Source: Anaerosphaera multitolerans (GTDB lineage Bacteria; Bacillota; Clostridia; Tissierellales; Peptoniphilaceae). Taken from it: a DNA stretch of 64,000 bases. A program made the position numbers and the translations under genes. Position 1 is the stretch's first letter, and each line of letters starts with the position of its first letter. Under the pieces are notes generated by a model that made no database searches, was not told the origin of the DNA, and saw only the letters and a list, made by a program, of their open reading frames with translations. Positions 38,404 through 48,900 of the stretch are shown piece by piece. The stretch spans positions 26,271 to 90,270 of the forward strand of contig NZ_RLIH01000010.1 of the NCBI RefSeq assembly GCF_004006535.1, given 5' to 3'.

Positions 38404-39101
38404 TAAAGCCACCTACTTAAAAAAATCATACTTATCAAAAATAAAATTACTAATAGATCAAATATAGAATAATGCAAGTCTAAAATATAAGTTCTCTGTG
38501 TATTCAAACTAAAGCCTCTTGCAATGGATGCGGCTGCAAGCTCATCCATAGAATTCAAACAAGACATCAAAACCGGAACAAGTACTAATTCCGAGCTTTC
38601 TATTGGCTTTTTTATTATTTCATTTTTTGTAAAACCTTTTATTTTTAAAGCTTTTCCAGTTTCCCTTATTGATTCCACCACCGTTGGTATAAACCTTATC
38701 ATAACTACTAGAGGAATCATTATGCTTCTAGGAAATTTAATACTGTTTAAACCAGTCATAATTTCCAAGCTCGTCGTCCCTTGAGCTAAGAGATAATAGC
38801 TAATAACACTTGGAATAAACATTTTAATAAATTTAATTATCGATAAAAGTATTACTGGCATCTTAAAAAATATTATGAAAAATTCTATTACTATTAAAAT
38901 ACAAATGAAGAAAAAACCTTTAGCAAAAAAATTGTAAAATTTTGCATTTAATAATAAAAATAGGAGAAAAAGTATGATTAAGTTTTCTACTAGCCTTTCT
39001 CCTGAACTCATCATTATAAAAGTACAGCTAAAAAAAATAATAATTTTTGTTATTGGATGAATATATACAAAACTATCTTTTTTTAGTTTCAAGCTTTCCA
39101 T
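38403..39101 (-). CDS. ECF transporter transmembrane (T) component
   Basis: The 232-residue protein has about five membrane segments and the EcfT/CbiQ features: the N-terminal PITKIIIFF helix and the coupling-helix region with FPRSIMIPLVVMIRFIPTVVESI and ALKIKGF, then AASIARGF, which carries the Ala-Arg-Gly motif that contacts the ATPases. It lies one base after the S-component gene and overlaps the ATPase gene, so stoichiometry is probably set by coupled translation. Confidence 0.9.
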   Translation of the reverse strand: MESLKLKKDSFVYIHPITKIIIFFSCTFIMMSSGERLVENLIILFLLFLLLNAKFYNFFAKGFFFICILIVIEFFIIFFKMPVILLSIIKFIKMFIPSVISYYLLAQGTTSLEIMTGLNSIKFPRSIMIPLVVMIRFIPTVVESIRETGKALKIKGFTKNEIIKKPIESSELVLVPVLMSCLNSMDELAAASIARGFSLNTQRTYILDLHYSIFDLLVILFLISMIFLSRWL

Positions 39102-39102
39102 T

Positions 39103-39681
39103 TTAAATAATTCCTGCTTTGTTAAAATTCTTCTTTAATAGTTTTTGTGCAAGGTAAGCACCAATTAGTGCTGCTATAAAACCAGCTATAAAAATTCCTA
39201 TTAAGGCACCTGTAGATATATACGAGTTAAATGTAGTTGCATAACCCTCACCATAAAATTTAACTAAGTTGTTTATATAATCCTCTCTGGCTACCAATAA
39301 AGTACTATAAGGACTCATCATTGCAAGACCAAAAAATCCATATGCTAAAGAATAGAGTTTCTTTGACTTATAATTTCCTATGCTCGCTAAAATATCCCCG
39401 ATTATTCCTGCACCAACACAAATAAATAAAGGTATAATGGAAGAACTCATCATTATTAAACTAAGTAAAATACCTAAAATTAACAAGGCTCCTCTCTTAG
39501 GTACTTTTGTCACATATAAAAAGAATACCGGTGCAGCAATTACTGGCATTATAATTGAACCCACTATTTGTCCCAACGGATTAAAGCTACTAATCGCCAT
39601 GACTGCAATTACCACCACAATAAAAATAGCTGCAAATGCTCCTGCAAAAATATAGTCTTTCATTTTTAATTTTCTATTCAT
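39103..39681 (-). CDS. ECF transporter S component, MptD/Trep-Strep family
   Basis: A 192-residue protein with about six hydrophobic segments, starting with a short basic N-terminus and a small-residue-rich first helix (AGAFAAIFIVVVIAVMAI). Later it carries the FNPLGQIVGSIIMPVIAAP and VGAGIIGDILASIGNYKS stretches typical of the MptD (Trep/Strep) family of S components. S components bind the substrate, and for this family it was long unassigned. The group A Streptococcus relative belongs to a reported heme importer. The heme-acquisition genes elsewhere in the window support the same idea here. It has a GGAG ribosome site and is regulated with the TetR gene upstream. Confidence 0.85.
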   Translation of the reverse strand: MNRKLKMKDYIFAGAFAAIFIVVVIAVMAISSFNPLGQIVGSIIMPVIAAPVFFLYVTKVPKRGALLILGILLSLIMMSSSIIPLFICVGAGIIGDILASIGNYKSKKLYSLAYGFFGLAMMSPYSTLLVAREDYINNLVKFYGEGYATTFNSYISTGALIGIFIAGFIAALIGAYLAQKLLKKNFNKAGII

Positions 39682-39708
39682 TTTTTCTCCTTATAAATTT
39701 CTAATCTT

Positions 39709-40296
39709 CTATTCCTCTTTATTATTTAAGACCACTAAAATCATTTTTTTTAATATATCTTTATTATTTCTAAAATTATCTCTTACTTGTAAAATTTCAC
39801 ATCCTAAAATCATTGTATTTATAAAGTTAATAATCAAGTCTAAGGATGATACGATATTTTCACTATTGTCGGTACAGTTAAACAGTTCTAAAATCGTTTT
39901 TGTTGATTTTTCTTTCAATTTCTCATATAGATTATTCAAATTCTTATCTTGTTTGATTTCTTGTAAAAACATAGCATAAATTGGAATAAAATCATTTTCA
40001 CTAAGAATCTTGTCAACAATAGTTTCAGTAACTATTTCATTAAATGATAATCCCTGCCTTAACTCTATAGTGCTTTTTACAGCTTTTTCCCTCATTCTGT
40101 TCCCTTCATCCATGATGTCATACAAAATTTCACTGGTGCTTTTGTAGTGGTGATATAGACCACCTCTCGATAATTTAGTTTCTTGCATAATATCGTCCAT
40201 CACAGTATTCCTAAATCCTTTTTCTAGAAAAACTTTCTTAGCAGCTTCTTTTATTTGTTGTTCTCTCTCTTCTCTACTCATTCTTAATCTAACCAT
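39709..40296 (-). CDS. TetR-family transcriptional regulator
   Basis: The start at ATG 40296 follows AAAGGAG; a GTG at 40311 lies in the operator. The 195-residue protein has an N-terminal helix-turn-helix (about residues 8-55; KKVFLEKGFRNTVMDDIMQETKLSRGGLYHHYKS) and a helical ligand-binding domain with no clear family beyond TetR. It is the first gene of the ECF/ABC cassette, and a perfect 28-base palindrome sits immediately before it, so it very likely represses its own operon and is relieved by a ligand, possibly the transported compound. Confidence 0.9.
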   Translation of the reverse strand: MVRLRMSREEREQQIKEAAKKVFLEKGFRNTVMDDIMQETKLSRGGLYHHYKSTSEILYDIMDEGNRMREKAVKSTIELRQGLSFNEIVTETIVDKILSENDFIPIYAMFLQEIKQDKNLNNLYEKLKEKSTKTILELFNCTDNSENIVSSLDLIINFINTMILGCEILQVRDNFRNNKDILKKMILVVLNNKEE

Positions 40297-40310
40297 ATAA
40301 TCTCCTTTCA

Positions 40311-40338
40311 CCTATACCGACAATATTGTCGGTATAGG
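40311..40338 (-). promoter_or_regulatory. Perfect 28-bp palindrome, TetR operator
   Basis: The half-site CCTATACCGACAAT is followed directly by its exact reverse complement, with no mismatch. It lies 14 bases upstream of the TetR start codon, so bound repressor would block transcription of the cassette. A partial copy (ATTGTCGGTACAG) lies inside the tetR gene near 39865. Confidence 0.85.
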
Positions 40339-40351
40339 GCGTGCATAAACC

Positions 40352-40488
40352 TTATGCTATCTCTGTAACTAAATTCATCCATTTTTCACTTACGATTAAA
40401 TAATCTGAGTACTTTTTATTAAATCGATAATTAAATTAGAATGTAAATTCAATATTTCAGAGTAACTCTTATTGTTCGTTCCTTTCAT
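40352..40488 (-). pseudogene. Tiny gene remnant with a good ribosome site
   Basis: ATG at 40488 follows AAGGAG at a proper distance and starts MKGTNNKSYSEILNLHSNLI. A shift near 40410 then leads to YSDYLIVSEKWMNLVTEIA and a stop at 40352. It may be a short real gene with a frameshift or the debris of one. I do not recognise it. Confidence 0.3.
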
Positions 40489-41282
40489 TGAAAACTCCTT
40501 ACAATTTATTGTTCATAAAATATAAAAAGGAATCCTTGACAAAATTTATTTACTTCCGAAGATTACTAAAACTTTAGTCGATAATAATTTATATTTTTTT
40601 GTGATAACGCAATTAAAGGCTGGAAAAAAAGTACTATATAGAACATCCACAGTTAAAAAACATATAGCATAGGCCTTGAAATATCTATATCATTATCCTT
40701 TCACCTATGTTTTCTCTAATTCTCCTTTGTTAATGCACATGATTAATCTAATAAATAAACTATTTTGACCTCTCTTTTGAAAAAACCCGTTAATATCTAT
40801 AATCAGATAATCTATATATTCAAACAAAGAATTTATATGCTTATGTATATTACTAATTATTTTTCGAACAATCTATTCTCTGTTCTGAAGTGATGAGAAA
40901 CAAAAACATTGATGTCTTCAAACAGTCTCTCCTATTTTCGAAAGACTGAAACATCACCTTCCGCAAAGGGAAGATATTGTTAACTCTACTCCTGCCGTCT
41001 CTTTAATTAATCTTCATTTATAACCTCGAACCACTTTAACATATTCCCCCTTCTATTGATCTTATATAAATATTTAACATCATCTATAGATCCCATTTTG
41101 TTAGATTTGCCTAACGTGATACCATTATACTTTAATCGATATTAATTATCAATACTTTTCGGTAATATAATTTTTCTTAATCTCTGGTCAATATCTTTAT
41201 AAAAATAAACACACAAATACAATTGCATGTTTTACACTTTACAACTTAATTTTATATTCTTATTCTCTCCTATAAAGGATAA
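40489..41282. other. Gene-free stretch between the TetR cassette and the DtxR remnant
   Basis: About 800 AT-rich bases with no coding pattern, no RNA gene that I can see and no long repeat. Confidence 0.45.
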
Positions 41283-41323
41283 AAGAAGGTGTATATGGAC
41301 TATCAGTCCATATACACCTTCTT
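41283..41323 (-). terminator. Strong hairpin terminator after the DtxR-family remnant
   Basis: A perfect 19-base stem (AAGAAGGTGTATATGGACT and its complement) with a 3-base loop starts two bases after the stop codon of the broken regulator. On the minus strand it is followed by TTATCC, so the T-run is short. It would also act in the other direction. Confidence 0.75.
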
Positions 41324-41324
41324 A

Positions 41325-41690
41325 CTACATTGCCTCATTAAAAAATCTCTTTATCTTTTGAAAACTATCGTTCGAGATCACATGTTCCATTTGACAAGCC
41401 TCTTTTTTTATCTATGCCTATATTGATTAAAAAATCGGTCAAATATAAATGTTTCATATATAAATCTTCACCAAAATTTCTGCCTTTTTTTGTTAGTTTT
41501 ATAAGCTTATCATCTCCATACTGAATATATCCATTTTTAGACAGTTTTCTTATCATAGATGTCACAGTCGCTCTAGCAACTCCAAGTCGATTGGCAATAT
41601 CAATATTTCTAATTTCATCTCTTTCCAAGCTAATAATATATATTGTTTCTATATAATTTTCTTCTGCAAATTCTCGATGTATAGCTAGGA
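41325..41690 (-). pseudogene. DtxR/MntR-family metalloregulator, frameshifted
   Basis: The minus strand reads AIHREFAEENYIETIYII, then a winged helix (NIDIANRLGVARATVTSMI, RKLSKNGYI, DKLIKLTKKG) and KHLYLTDFLINIGID. A run of seven A's near 41400 then shifts the frame. With one A fewer it would continue KKEACQMEHVISND and KIKRFFNEAM to the stop at 41325; EACQMEH is the metal-binding stretch of DtxR/MntR regulators. The 5' end also lacks a clean start. The gene may have regulated manganese or iron genes and now appears inactive, unless the A-run is phase-variable or misread. Confidence 0.7.
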
Positions 41691-42027
41691 CACGCCTTTC
41701 ATATCTTCATTTTCAATTTTATTATCTTCCTATTTTTATAAGCTTCTATATAATCACATGATTATCCACTAACAACAGTCTCTATATCATATTTTTACAA
41801 ATTTCTTTTAGTAGTCTACCATCCTTTAAATTCACAGAATTTTCTTTGCCCTACAATTACTCGCATCATTCGACTCTGCTTCTTCGCTTGATCTTTACCC
41901 TTAATTTATAATTTCTGTGGAAAATCTTTAATTCATTGTAAATAACATATCATATTTTAGAAAAAATTCTTTTCTTTCTTGCTAATACTTCTATATCTTT
42001 TAAATTCTATGACATCACTTGAATAAT
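41691..42027. other. Intergenic stretch between the regulator remnant and the pilus operon
   Basis: No gene or clear terminator is visible. It lies downstream of the last pilus gene. Confidence 0.4.
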
Positions 42028-42636
42028 TTAATAGATAACTTGCTCACATCTAATAACATATCTAGACTTTCCTGACATTGTACATGTAAATAAAGTTAAG
42101 TCCCACTCATTTTTGTTATTGTCAAGAAGTTTTTCAATTTCTTCAGCTTGAAGTACTTCTATATTTAATACCTCAAAAGCATGTATAACCCCATATGCAT
42201 CAATAAATTCAACATAATCTCCTAGATTAACTTGACTTAATGCCCCAAAATGACTTTTATAATTATGAGCCGCTATAATTAAATTATTATCATAAATGGA
42301 ACCACTATATCTACAAGGAGCTATTTTTAATCTCTCATAATCCCACTCCGCCATTACAGGCAAATTTATATTTAAGCTTTTTATTTTCAGTTTACCTATA
42401 TATTCATAAGTTTTAATTTTAATTGTTGGCATAAGAACTCCTTTTAATTCATTATTTAACATTGTTACAGGAGTATTTTTTTCGGTTTTTTTATCAAACT
42501 GATTAATCACATTTTGGGAATTAATTTTTGCCATATATGACTCTTGACAGTTATTAAAAATCAATAAAAAACAAGCTACCAAAAAAAATACTGATAACCT
42601 AATCCACGGATTTAAAACTTTATCTTTTATTCCCAT
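42028..42636 (-). CDS. Sortase (second sortase of the pilus operon)
   Basis: The 202-residue protein has an N-terminal membrane anchor (about 12-28) and a sortase core: catalytic His in LIIAAHNYKSHFG, Cys in LTLFTCTMSGKSRYVIRCE and the conserved Arg following it. It differs from the class C enzyme in this operon in lacking a C-terminal membrane helix and a lid, so it may belong to another class and perform the final attachment of the finished pilus or its base to the wall. The gene overlaps the basal pilin gene by 17 bases, with AGGTGGG upstream. Confidence 0.85.
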   Translation of the reverse strand: MGIKDKVLNPWIRLSVFFLVACFLLIFNNCQESYMAKINSQNVINQFDKKTEKNTPVTMLNNELKGVLMPTIKIKTYEYIGKLKIKSLNINLPVMAEWDYERLKIAPCRYSGSIYDNNLIIAAHNYKSHFGALSQVNLGDYVEFIDAYGVIHAFEVLNIEVLQAEEIEKLLDNNKNEWDLTLFTCTMSGKSRYVIRCEQVIY

Positions 42637-43540
42637 CGTTTTTATTTCTATCCCACCTAATTCCCTTTATTAAAAAAAATATTGAAGAAACAAACAAGAA
42701 CGGCAAGGGCCACCAAAGTTGTCCAGTCTGCGGTATCTTTTTATCAGGACTTTTAGGTTTGTCAACTAAAATTTCCGCTTTATTTATTACTTTTACAACT
42801 GTATTTTCTCTATTAACAGTCACATAGTAGCCCTTAGGTACATTTTTTTCTACAATCTCGTAATTGAATTTTGTAGATAAATTAGACCATTCCATTTGCC
42901 ATCTATTTTTTTTACTTAACTTCACAGTATCAATTACATTTCCATCTTTTAGTAACTGCACTTCTATACTTTCGGGCCTAGATTCACTATCATTATCATC
43001 CCAAATTTTATGAACATTTAAATTTGTTTTTTCATCAATATCTGTTTTTTTATATTTTAAATCTATTGTAATTTCTGTGTTTTTATTGTTTTCATCTAAA
43101 CATATAAAAACTGCAGATGGAATATACAAGTAATTTTTAAATATAACATCCTCGCCAACAATTAAATATAAACCCTCTTCCAAATTTTTAAAGTTTACTC
43201 TAAGATTCCCATCTGTTTTTTCCACTCTTAGAGCTTCTATAGAATCCCTTTTAATATATGAACTTAAAGTCATTGCTAGTGACCTCTTGTCTACATTTTC
43301 ATAATCTTCTATATTAACAGGATACTCTTTAAATACATCTATTTTTTTATATTTATTATCTAAATTTTTTTTTGCAACTTTATACAACTTAAATTCAGTA
43401 TTCTCTATTACATATTTCAAATCTATACTAAACTTACTTCCTTCTGCTTTTACATCCACGCTTAATGCTGTACTTAGTAATAGAATAGATAGCGCAAATA
43501 TTAAAAGTCTTTTTATATTAACTATTATTTTTTTACTCAT
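42620..43540 (-). CDS. Basal/minor pilin with Cna-B domain and IPQTG sorting signal
   Basis: The 306-residue protein has a signal peptide (about 1-30), an N-terminal pilin domain and a Cna-B-type domain (about 170-255; NLNVHKIWDDNDSE, YEIVEKNVPKGYYV). The C-terminal sorting signal starts with IPQTG, then a hydrophobic helix and basic tail. IPQTG differs from the LPETG of the other two pilus proteins and may be read by the second sortase, as for the base subunit of other Gram-positive pili. It is followed immediately by that sortase gene. Confidence 0.85.
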   Translation of the reverse strand: MSKKIIVNIKRLLIFALSILLLSTALSVDVKAEGSKFSIDLKYVIENTEFKLYKVAKKNLDNKYKKIDVFKEYPVNIEDYENVDKRSLAMTLSSYIKRDSIEALRVEKTDGNLRVNFKNLEEGLYLIVGEDVIFKNYLYIPSAVFICLDENNKNTEITIDLKYKKTDIDEKTNLNVHKIWDDNDSESRPESIEVQLLKDGNVIDTVKLSKKNRWQMEWSNLSTKFNYEIVEKNVPKGYYVTVNRENTVVKVINKAEILVDKPKSPDKKIPQTGQLWWPLPFLFVSSIFFLIKGIRWDRNKNDGNKR

Positions 43541-43556
43541 TCTATTTTCCTCTTGT

Positions 43557-44399
43557 CTATAAATCAGATTTATTACTTTTTATTATTTTTTTGAATGTAA
43601 TTATTATTAGTTTTATTAGCAATAAAATTCCTATAAATAACAAAATGACAATACAATTAATTAATAATGAACTAACTTTTATAGCATCCGGTACTATTTT
43701 TATATTGCTTAAAGATGTGTTTATCCTAGTACCTCTCACCAATAATCTATGTGTATTTATTCCATAAGGAGTACAAGTTTGCAAAGTTACATAATCTTTA
43801 TCCTGTTCAATTCTTAGTTCATCTAATTCAGAAGGAAGAACAATTTTTATCTGATCAACTTCATAAGTTAACGTGTTTCCTAAAGTAGTTAACGTAAATA
43901 TGTCTCCATTAACTAGCTTTTCAATATCAGTAAATAACTTTGCTGAAGGTAATCCAGTATGTCCTGAAATTACACTGTGAGTGCCTTTGCCTCCTATTGG
44001 TAATGACGTCCCTGGTATATGTCCTATTGCAATCTGCAATACAGCCTCATCTGTTCCGTGATAAATCGGCATTCTAATATTTAGCTTCGGAATTTCTATT
44101 ATCGACATAATATTTGTTCCTATTACATTTAATAGAGAATTATATTCATTTAATTCTTCATAATTTAGTTTAAATCTATCTAATGATTTACTTATCAATC
44201 CTTCATTATATTTTTTAGCTTCTTGAATTATTGCCTCATTTTCTTTTTCAGTATTATTGTTTGTTTTTTCCATATAACTTCCAACTGCAATAGTTTGATG
44301 CATTGAATTCCACCAATTACTTATAGTAGGATATAGTAATAAAGAGATTCCTATTATTAAGAATATAAAAGCTATTATTGTTGACTTTTTTATTTTCAT
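43557..44399 (-). CDS. Class C (pilin-polymerising) sortase
   Basis: The 280-residue protein has an N-terminal membrane helix, a lid region near residue 65, catalytic His in SVISGHTGLPSAKLF, Cys in VTLQTCTPYGINTHRLLVRGTRI with the conserved Arg, and a second membrane helix at the C-terminus (about 245-270). These are the features of class C sortases, which join pilin subunits by isopeptide bonds. It lies directly downstream of the major pilin gene and should polymerise that protein. Confidence 0.93.
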   Translation of the reverse strand: MKIKKSTIIAFIFLIIGISLLLYPTISNWWNSMHQTIAVGSYMEKTNNNTEKENEAIIQEAKKYNEGLISKSLDRFKLNYEELNEYNSLLNVIGTNIMSIIEIPKLNIRMPIYHGTDEAVLQIAIGHIPGTSLPIGGKGTHSVISGHTGLPSAKLFTDIEKLVNGDIFTLTTLGNTLTYEVDQIKIVLPSELDELRIEQDKDYVTLQTCTPYGINTHRLLVRGTRINTSLSNIKIVPDAIKVSSLLINCIVILLFIGILLLIKLIIITFKKIIKSNKSDL

Positions 44400-44459
44400 T
44401 TAATAATATCTCCTTAATTTATATGAGGGAGGTATGTCCCTCCCTACTTCATAAAATTA

Positions 44460-45947
44460 TTATTTTTTATCAGTCGAAATTTTTCTTTCCACAAAATAAT
44501 ATGCTGCTGCACCTACAACAAAAATAGCTCCTATTACATAAATCATTTTAGTTCCCATTCCACCGGTTTCAGGAAGCTCAGGTCCTTGTTTATTGACTAC
44601 ATCAGCACTTAAAGAGCCATTTTCTAAGCTCGAAGTTAAACCTAGCTCTATGGAACCTTCAATTGCGTTTCCGTTTAATGAAGTCAATTTTAATGTTTCA
44701 TCATCGTGATTTGCTATAATTTTAAATTCAATAGGTTCTATTGTGTTATATCCAGCTGGAGTCACAGTTTCTGTCAACCTATATTGTCCATCATCTAAAC
44801 CCTTAAATTCAAAACTTGTCTTGTCTTCACTCATCACTTTGTTCTCAATTAATTTATAAGTTCCATCTGTCATTTTCTTTTCAAGCTTAAATTCTGCACC
44901 AGCTAAGGGTTTTAGTTCTACTGTCTCTCCTGCCTTTTCTTCTCTAACTTTATTGATTATAACTTTATAGGTAAATACGATTACTTTATCTGGAGGAGTT
45001 TTTCCCATAGGCGTTCCTTGTCCCTCATAGTTAGGGTCGTTTGAATATTCCAAGTACACTTCGTTTGGATTCCCTACAGAACCAATTACCGCCCCATCAT
45101 TAAGAGTGCCCATATATTCTACTGTAATCTTACTGGTAGATGTTACACCAGTTACTTTCTTTAAATCTTCAAATATAACTTTAAAACCTGATTCCGTTGT
45201 CTCAACCATAAACCCTGTATCTATTTTTTTATCATCAACTTTTACAACAATACTATTTTTGTCTAATGTCAATCCAGCTGATAACGTATCATGGAATATA
45301 TATTTGTATGTTTTGCATTCATCATAATTTGTCGGCAAAGTTCCTATCAGTTTAAATGGAATTCCATCTCCCATGTCATGGTCTGCTGTTTTAACCCATT
45401 TCCCATACTGAGCATTCTCAGAATCATTAATGTCTCTTACATACTTTTCTACAGTTGGCACATCCAACTTCGTTTGAACTTCTACTTTTCCGACTACTTT
45501 TAAAAGATATGAAGTATATGCTCCTGATTCCTGTTGATCTTGTGATATAGCCACGTCTTTTACTAGATAATAACCTGAATCTAAAGGTGAAAAAGTATAC
45601 CTTCCACCTGCCTCTACCTTGTCACTTGTTTTTGGATTTTGTAATTTTGATTGAATCTCTTTTGCATATGTCGCTGCATCTGCAGGAGTTTTTAAACCTT
45701 CTGCTACTGTACTCGCTTCTCCTTCCGGGTCCTTCACCCCGTTACCCCATTCTATATTTGACAAGGTTCTACTACCTTCCACTACATCTCCTTTAAATAT
45801 TTGATATAGTTCAAAAGTGTGGGCAGTTTTACCTGTATTTTCAACAGTCAGTGAATTATCCCTTGTAACTGCCAAAACAGGAGAAATAGCTCCTAATACT
45901 AATACAAATGCTAATATTAGACTTGATTTTACTTTAATTCTTTTCAT
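44460..45947 (-). CDS. Major pilin (SpaH/EbpB-type, LPETG)
   Basis: A 495-residue protein with a signal peptide (about 1-27), three domains of the Gram-positive major pilin type and a C-terminal LPETGG sorting signal with membrane helix and basic tail. LDVPTVEKYVRD near residue 160 carries the pilin-motif lysine used for polymerisation. YRLTETVTPAGYN near 390 is the E-box found in Cna-B domains and needed for internal isopeptide bonds. It lies between the large adhesin and the class C sortase, as the shaft gene does in spa and FCT pilus islands. Confidence 0.92.
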   Translation of the reverse strand: MKRIKVKSSLILAFVLVLGAISPVLAVTRDNSLTVENTGKTAHTFELYQIFKGDVVEGSRTLSNIEWGNGVKDPEGEASTVAEGLKTPADAATYAKEIQSKLQNPKTSDKVEAGGRYTFSPLDSGYYLVKDVAISQDQQESGAYTSYLLKVVGKVEVQTKLDVPTVEKYVRDINDSENAQYGKWVKTADHDMGDGIPFKLIGTLPTNYDECKTYKYIFHDTLSAGLTLDKNSIVVKVDDKKIDTGFMVETTESGFKVIFEDLKKVTGVTSTSKITVEYMGTLNDGAVIGSVGNPNEVYLEYSNDPNYEGQGTPMGKTPPDKVIVFTYKVIINKVREEKAGETVELKPLAGAEFKLEKKMTDGTYKLIENKVMSEDKTSFEFKGLDDGQYRLTETVTPAGYNTIEPIEFKIIANHDDETLKLTSLNGNAIEGSIELGLTSSLENGSLSADVVNKQGPELPETGGMGTKMIYVIGAIFVVGAAAYYFVERKISTDKK

Positions 45948-45994
45948 CTTCCCTTTCCTTTCATAAATACTATCTTTTTCTTCACAAACTTCTA

Positions 45995-48900
45995 TTATTT
46001 TATAGTCTTTTCTTTATTCCAAATGTAGAATAAAAAAGATAAGACCAATAAAATCATACTTGTAATATAAATATTTCTTGTCCCAAAACCACCTGTTTCC
46101 GGTAATTCATATTCAACAAAATCTGCAGTATTAATCACATTAATATCACCAGTTTGAATTCCCTCATTGTTTGTATAGGATATTGAATAGCCTTCTATAG
46201 GTAATTCTTCTATTGTGTAATAATAATCCTTCCCATTCTCATCTTGATATTCTAATCCATCCCAGCTGTAAGACCACTTATTCTCTTCATTTAATGTCAC
46301 CGTTTCTATTTCTTCTCTGTCAACAGAAATAAGTTCAGGCTTGTCGTAGTTTGTAAATAAAGCCTTACCTGGATGGTTACTATTATGAGTGATCGTAACT
46401 ATAGTATCCTTTTTTATTGAAGGTATGGTCAATGTATTATTTTCTAATTTCCTTGATTTCCCATCATAGGAATACTCAGGATTTTCCAACCAGCAATTGA
46501 AATTTATTGTCACACCGCTGCCAGTTTTTTTATTAACTAAAACTGTATAATCTTTTTCTTCATGGACCCAACTTGCAGTTGATTTAGAAACCACTTTTAC
46601 TTCATAACCATCATCCTTTGTCTTTTGTCTTATTAGTTTGACATCTATTGATTTATCCTTTGGAGGAGCTATGATATTCCCCTCAGCATCTTGCCATATC
46701 TTATGAACTGCCAATCTTGTATATTTGTTTGATATGTATTTAATCCCACCACAATTGGAAAATACATAAATATCCTCTTTCGGTATTTTCGCATCAGAAG
46801 CACCTGAATTCTCGATAGATGTTGTTGCCGTGTCATGTTCATCTGCCCATATAAAGTAAGTTGGCTTTTCTGATATTTTATATCCTTCTAGGGCATACGT
46901 TTCTGTAAGCCGATACAATGTATCCGCTTCAAGATCTCTGTTAGAACCAGATAAATTCCACTGTATATATCCTTTTTCCCCAACTACTATTTCAGATTCC
47001 TTTGTCTTCCACAACTTATTAGACCTATCGAAATAGTCAATTTTAAATTTTGTTCCCGGCAATAATTTTTTATAATTATCCTCATCAACTTTATAAATTT
47101 TAATTGTTTTTTTTGTAGCCGTAGCTGATGATGTCATATCCTTCAAAATAGTCTCTTCCGTGCTCGACCACTCTCCAGCTAAAGATACATAGTTATTTAT
47201 CTCTAAATCCCCAGCAAAATTTGGGTCAACGATATATATATACTCTAATACAAAGCCTGTCTCATCAGGAATTTTCATGGTTAGTTGTCTATTTTCCACA
47301 TTGTATTTTAGCGAATAGCTGCTATCAGGCACTAAGTTTCCTTTGTTTCCTTCCTGCCTAGGATCATACCTATATAACTTAACTGAATCAATATCTACCA
47401 CAGGATTAAGACCCTCAGCCCCATGTAAAGTATCAACTAAAGTTAAAGTATTAGAGCTTTGAACTAAATCTTCTCCTTTTGGATTAATAATAACGGTATA
47501 TTTAATCTTGTTTGACGGTTTAACTTCTTGAGCTATGGTGCCATCTGGATTTACAAGTGGATTCCCGTCACATCCTAACTGCTGTCCATTTTTATTTATT
47601 TTTTTGGGATCTCTTTTAATTGTAGTTTCTGTTGTTGACGAATTTTCACCCCAAATTACCTTATTGACATATTCCTTTTCGCTATTTGTTAAATCCTTCC
47701 AATGTTCATCTTCGCTTATATCCAACTCATAGTAAATAGCTACTAGAGGATAATCATCAGAATATTTATAATTTGAAATATTTACAGTTAATTCCTCTAC
47801 CCCATCTTTATTAGCTAGCTTATAATTAGGATTTATTCCATCCCGAAAAGTAAATCCATTATAGTTTGTCTCTGAAGAAGTATAATTATCTACATAGAAC
47901 CTCCCCTTAAGAGATGACTCTACAAACTTAGCACCCTGGGGAATTATATCTTTTATTATGATATCTCCCGTATCCGATTGTGATGTTTTTAAAATCAACC
48001 TATATTTTATTTTTCCCTTTACCTTATCATAAGATATTTCTGATGAACCTTGTTGGTAAATGTCCATTCCATTAATAGTTTCTTTATATGTCTCTTTTAA
48101 TACTCGTGATAATTTTTCATAACTTACTTCTGCATATCTTGTTATATCACCAAATTTTGCAATATTTCCAGATATTACTGTATCGCTATCAGCTAAATAA
48201 GTTAAATCTGTATATGTCCTATATTCTGATATGGACAAGCTCTGAGCTTGCAATTCAAAATTAGACTTTGGTGTAATGGTAATGGTAAAACTCTTTACTT
48301 TTGTAGTGGAATCATTTGCTAAAACTATATTGTTGTTTTTATCAAAATAAGTTACTTTTATAGATATTTCATCAGTTTCCCCTTTATCATTGTGTAGAAC
48401 TAATTTTCCATTACCCTGATATTTATAATTGTAAGTATCATTAATTTGAATAACGAGATTCTTTATCAAATCTTGCTCTAATTGTGTTGCTATTCCGTAA
48501 TGACTATCATCACCTAAATTCTCACCCTTTTTGTTTTTAGCATTACCTATAAAATCTTCGTATATAAAACTTTGTAATTTCCCTTCCGGAAAAATCAATT
48601 CTGCATTCCATTTATTCTCTGTAATATTGTTTTCTACTAATTGACTGCTTTCCCCAACCTTAGATAAATTTTTCTCTCTTTCAGTAATTTCAACGATAGC
48701 CTTATCCCTATCTCCACCCTCAATTTCAGCTATATTTTCAACCTGTGTAGCCCCTTCCGGTGGTTTTGTATTGTAAGAAATAATGTATGTATCCGTCTTC
48801 CCTTCTTCACTCAATTTGTTCGAGTCAAAATAATAATTAATCTGATTCCCATCAACCTGAATAATTTCTTCAAACGATGAATTTTTACTATGAATCTTTA

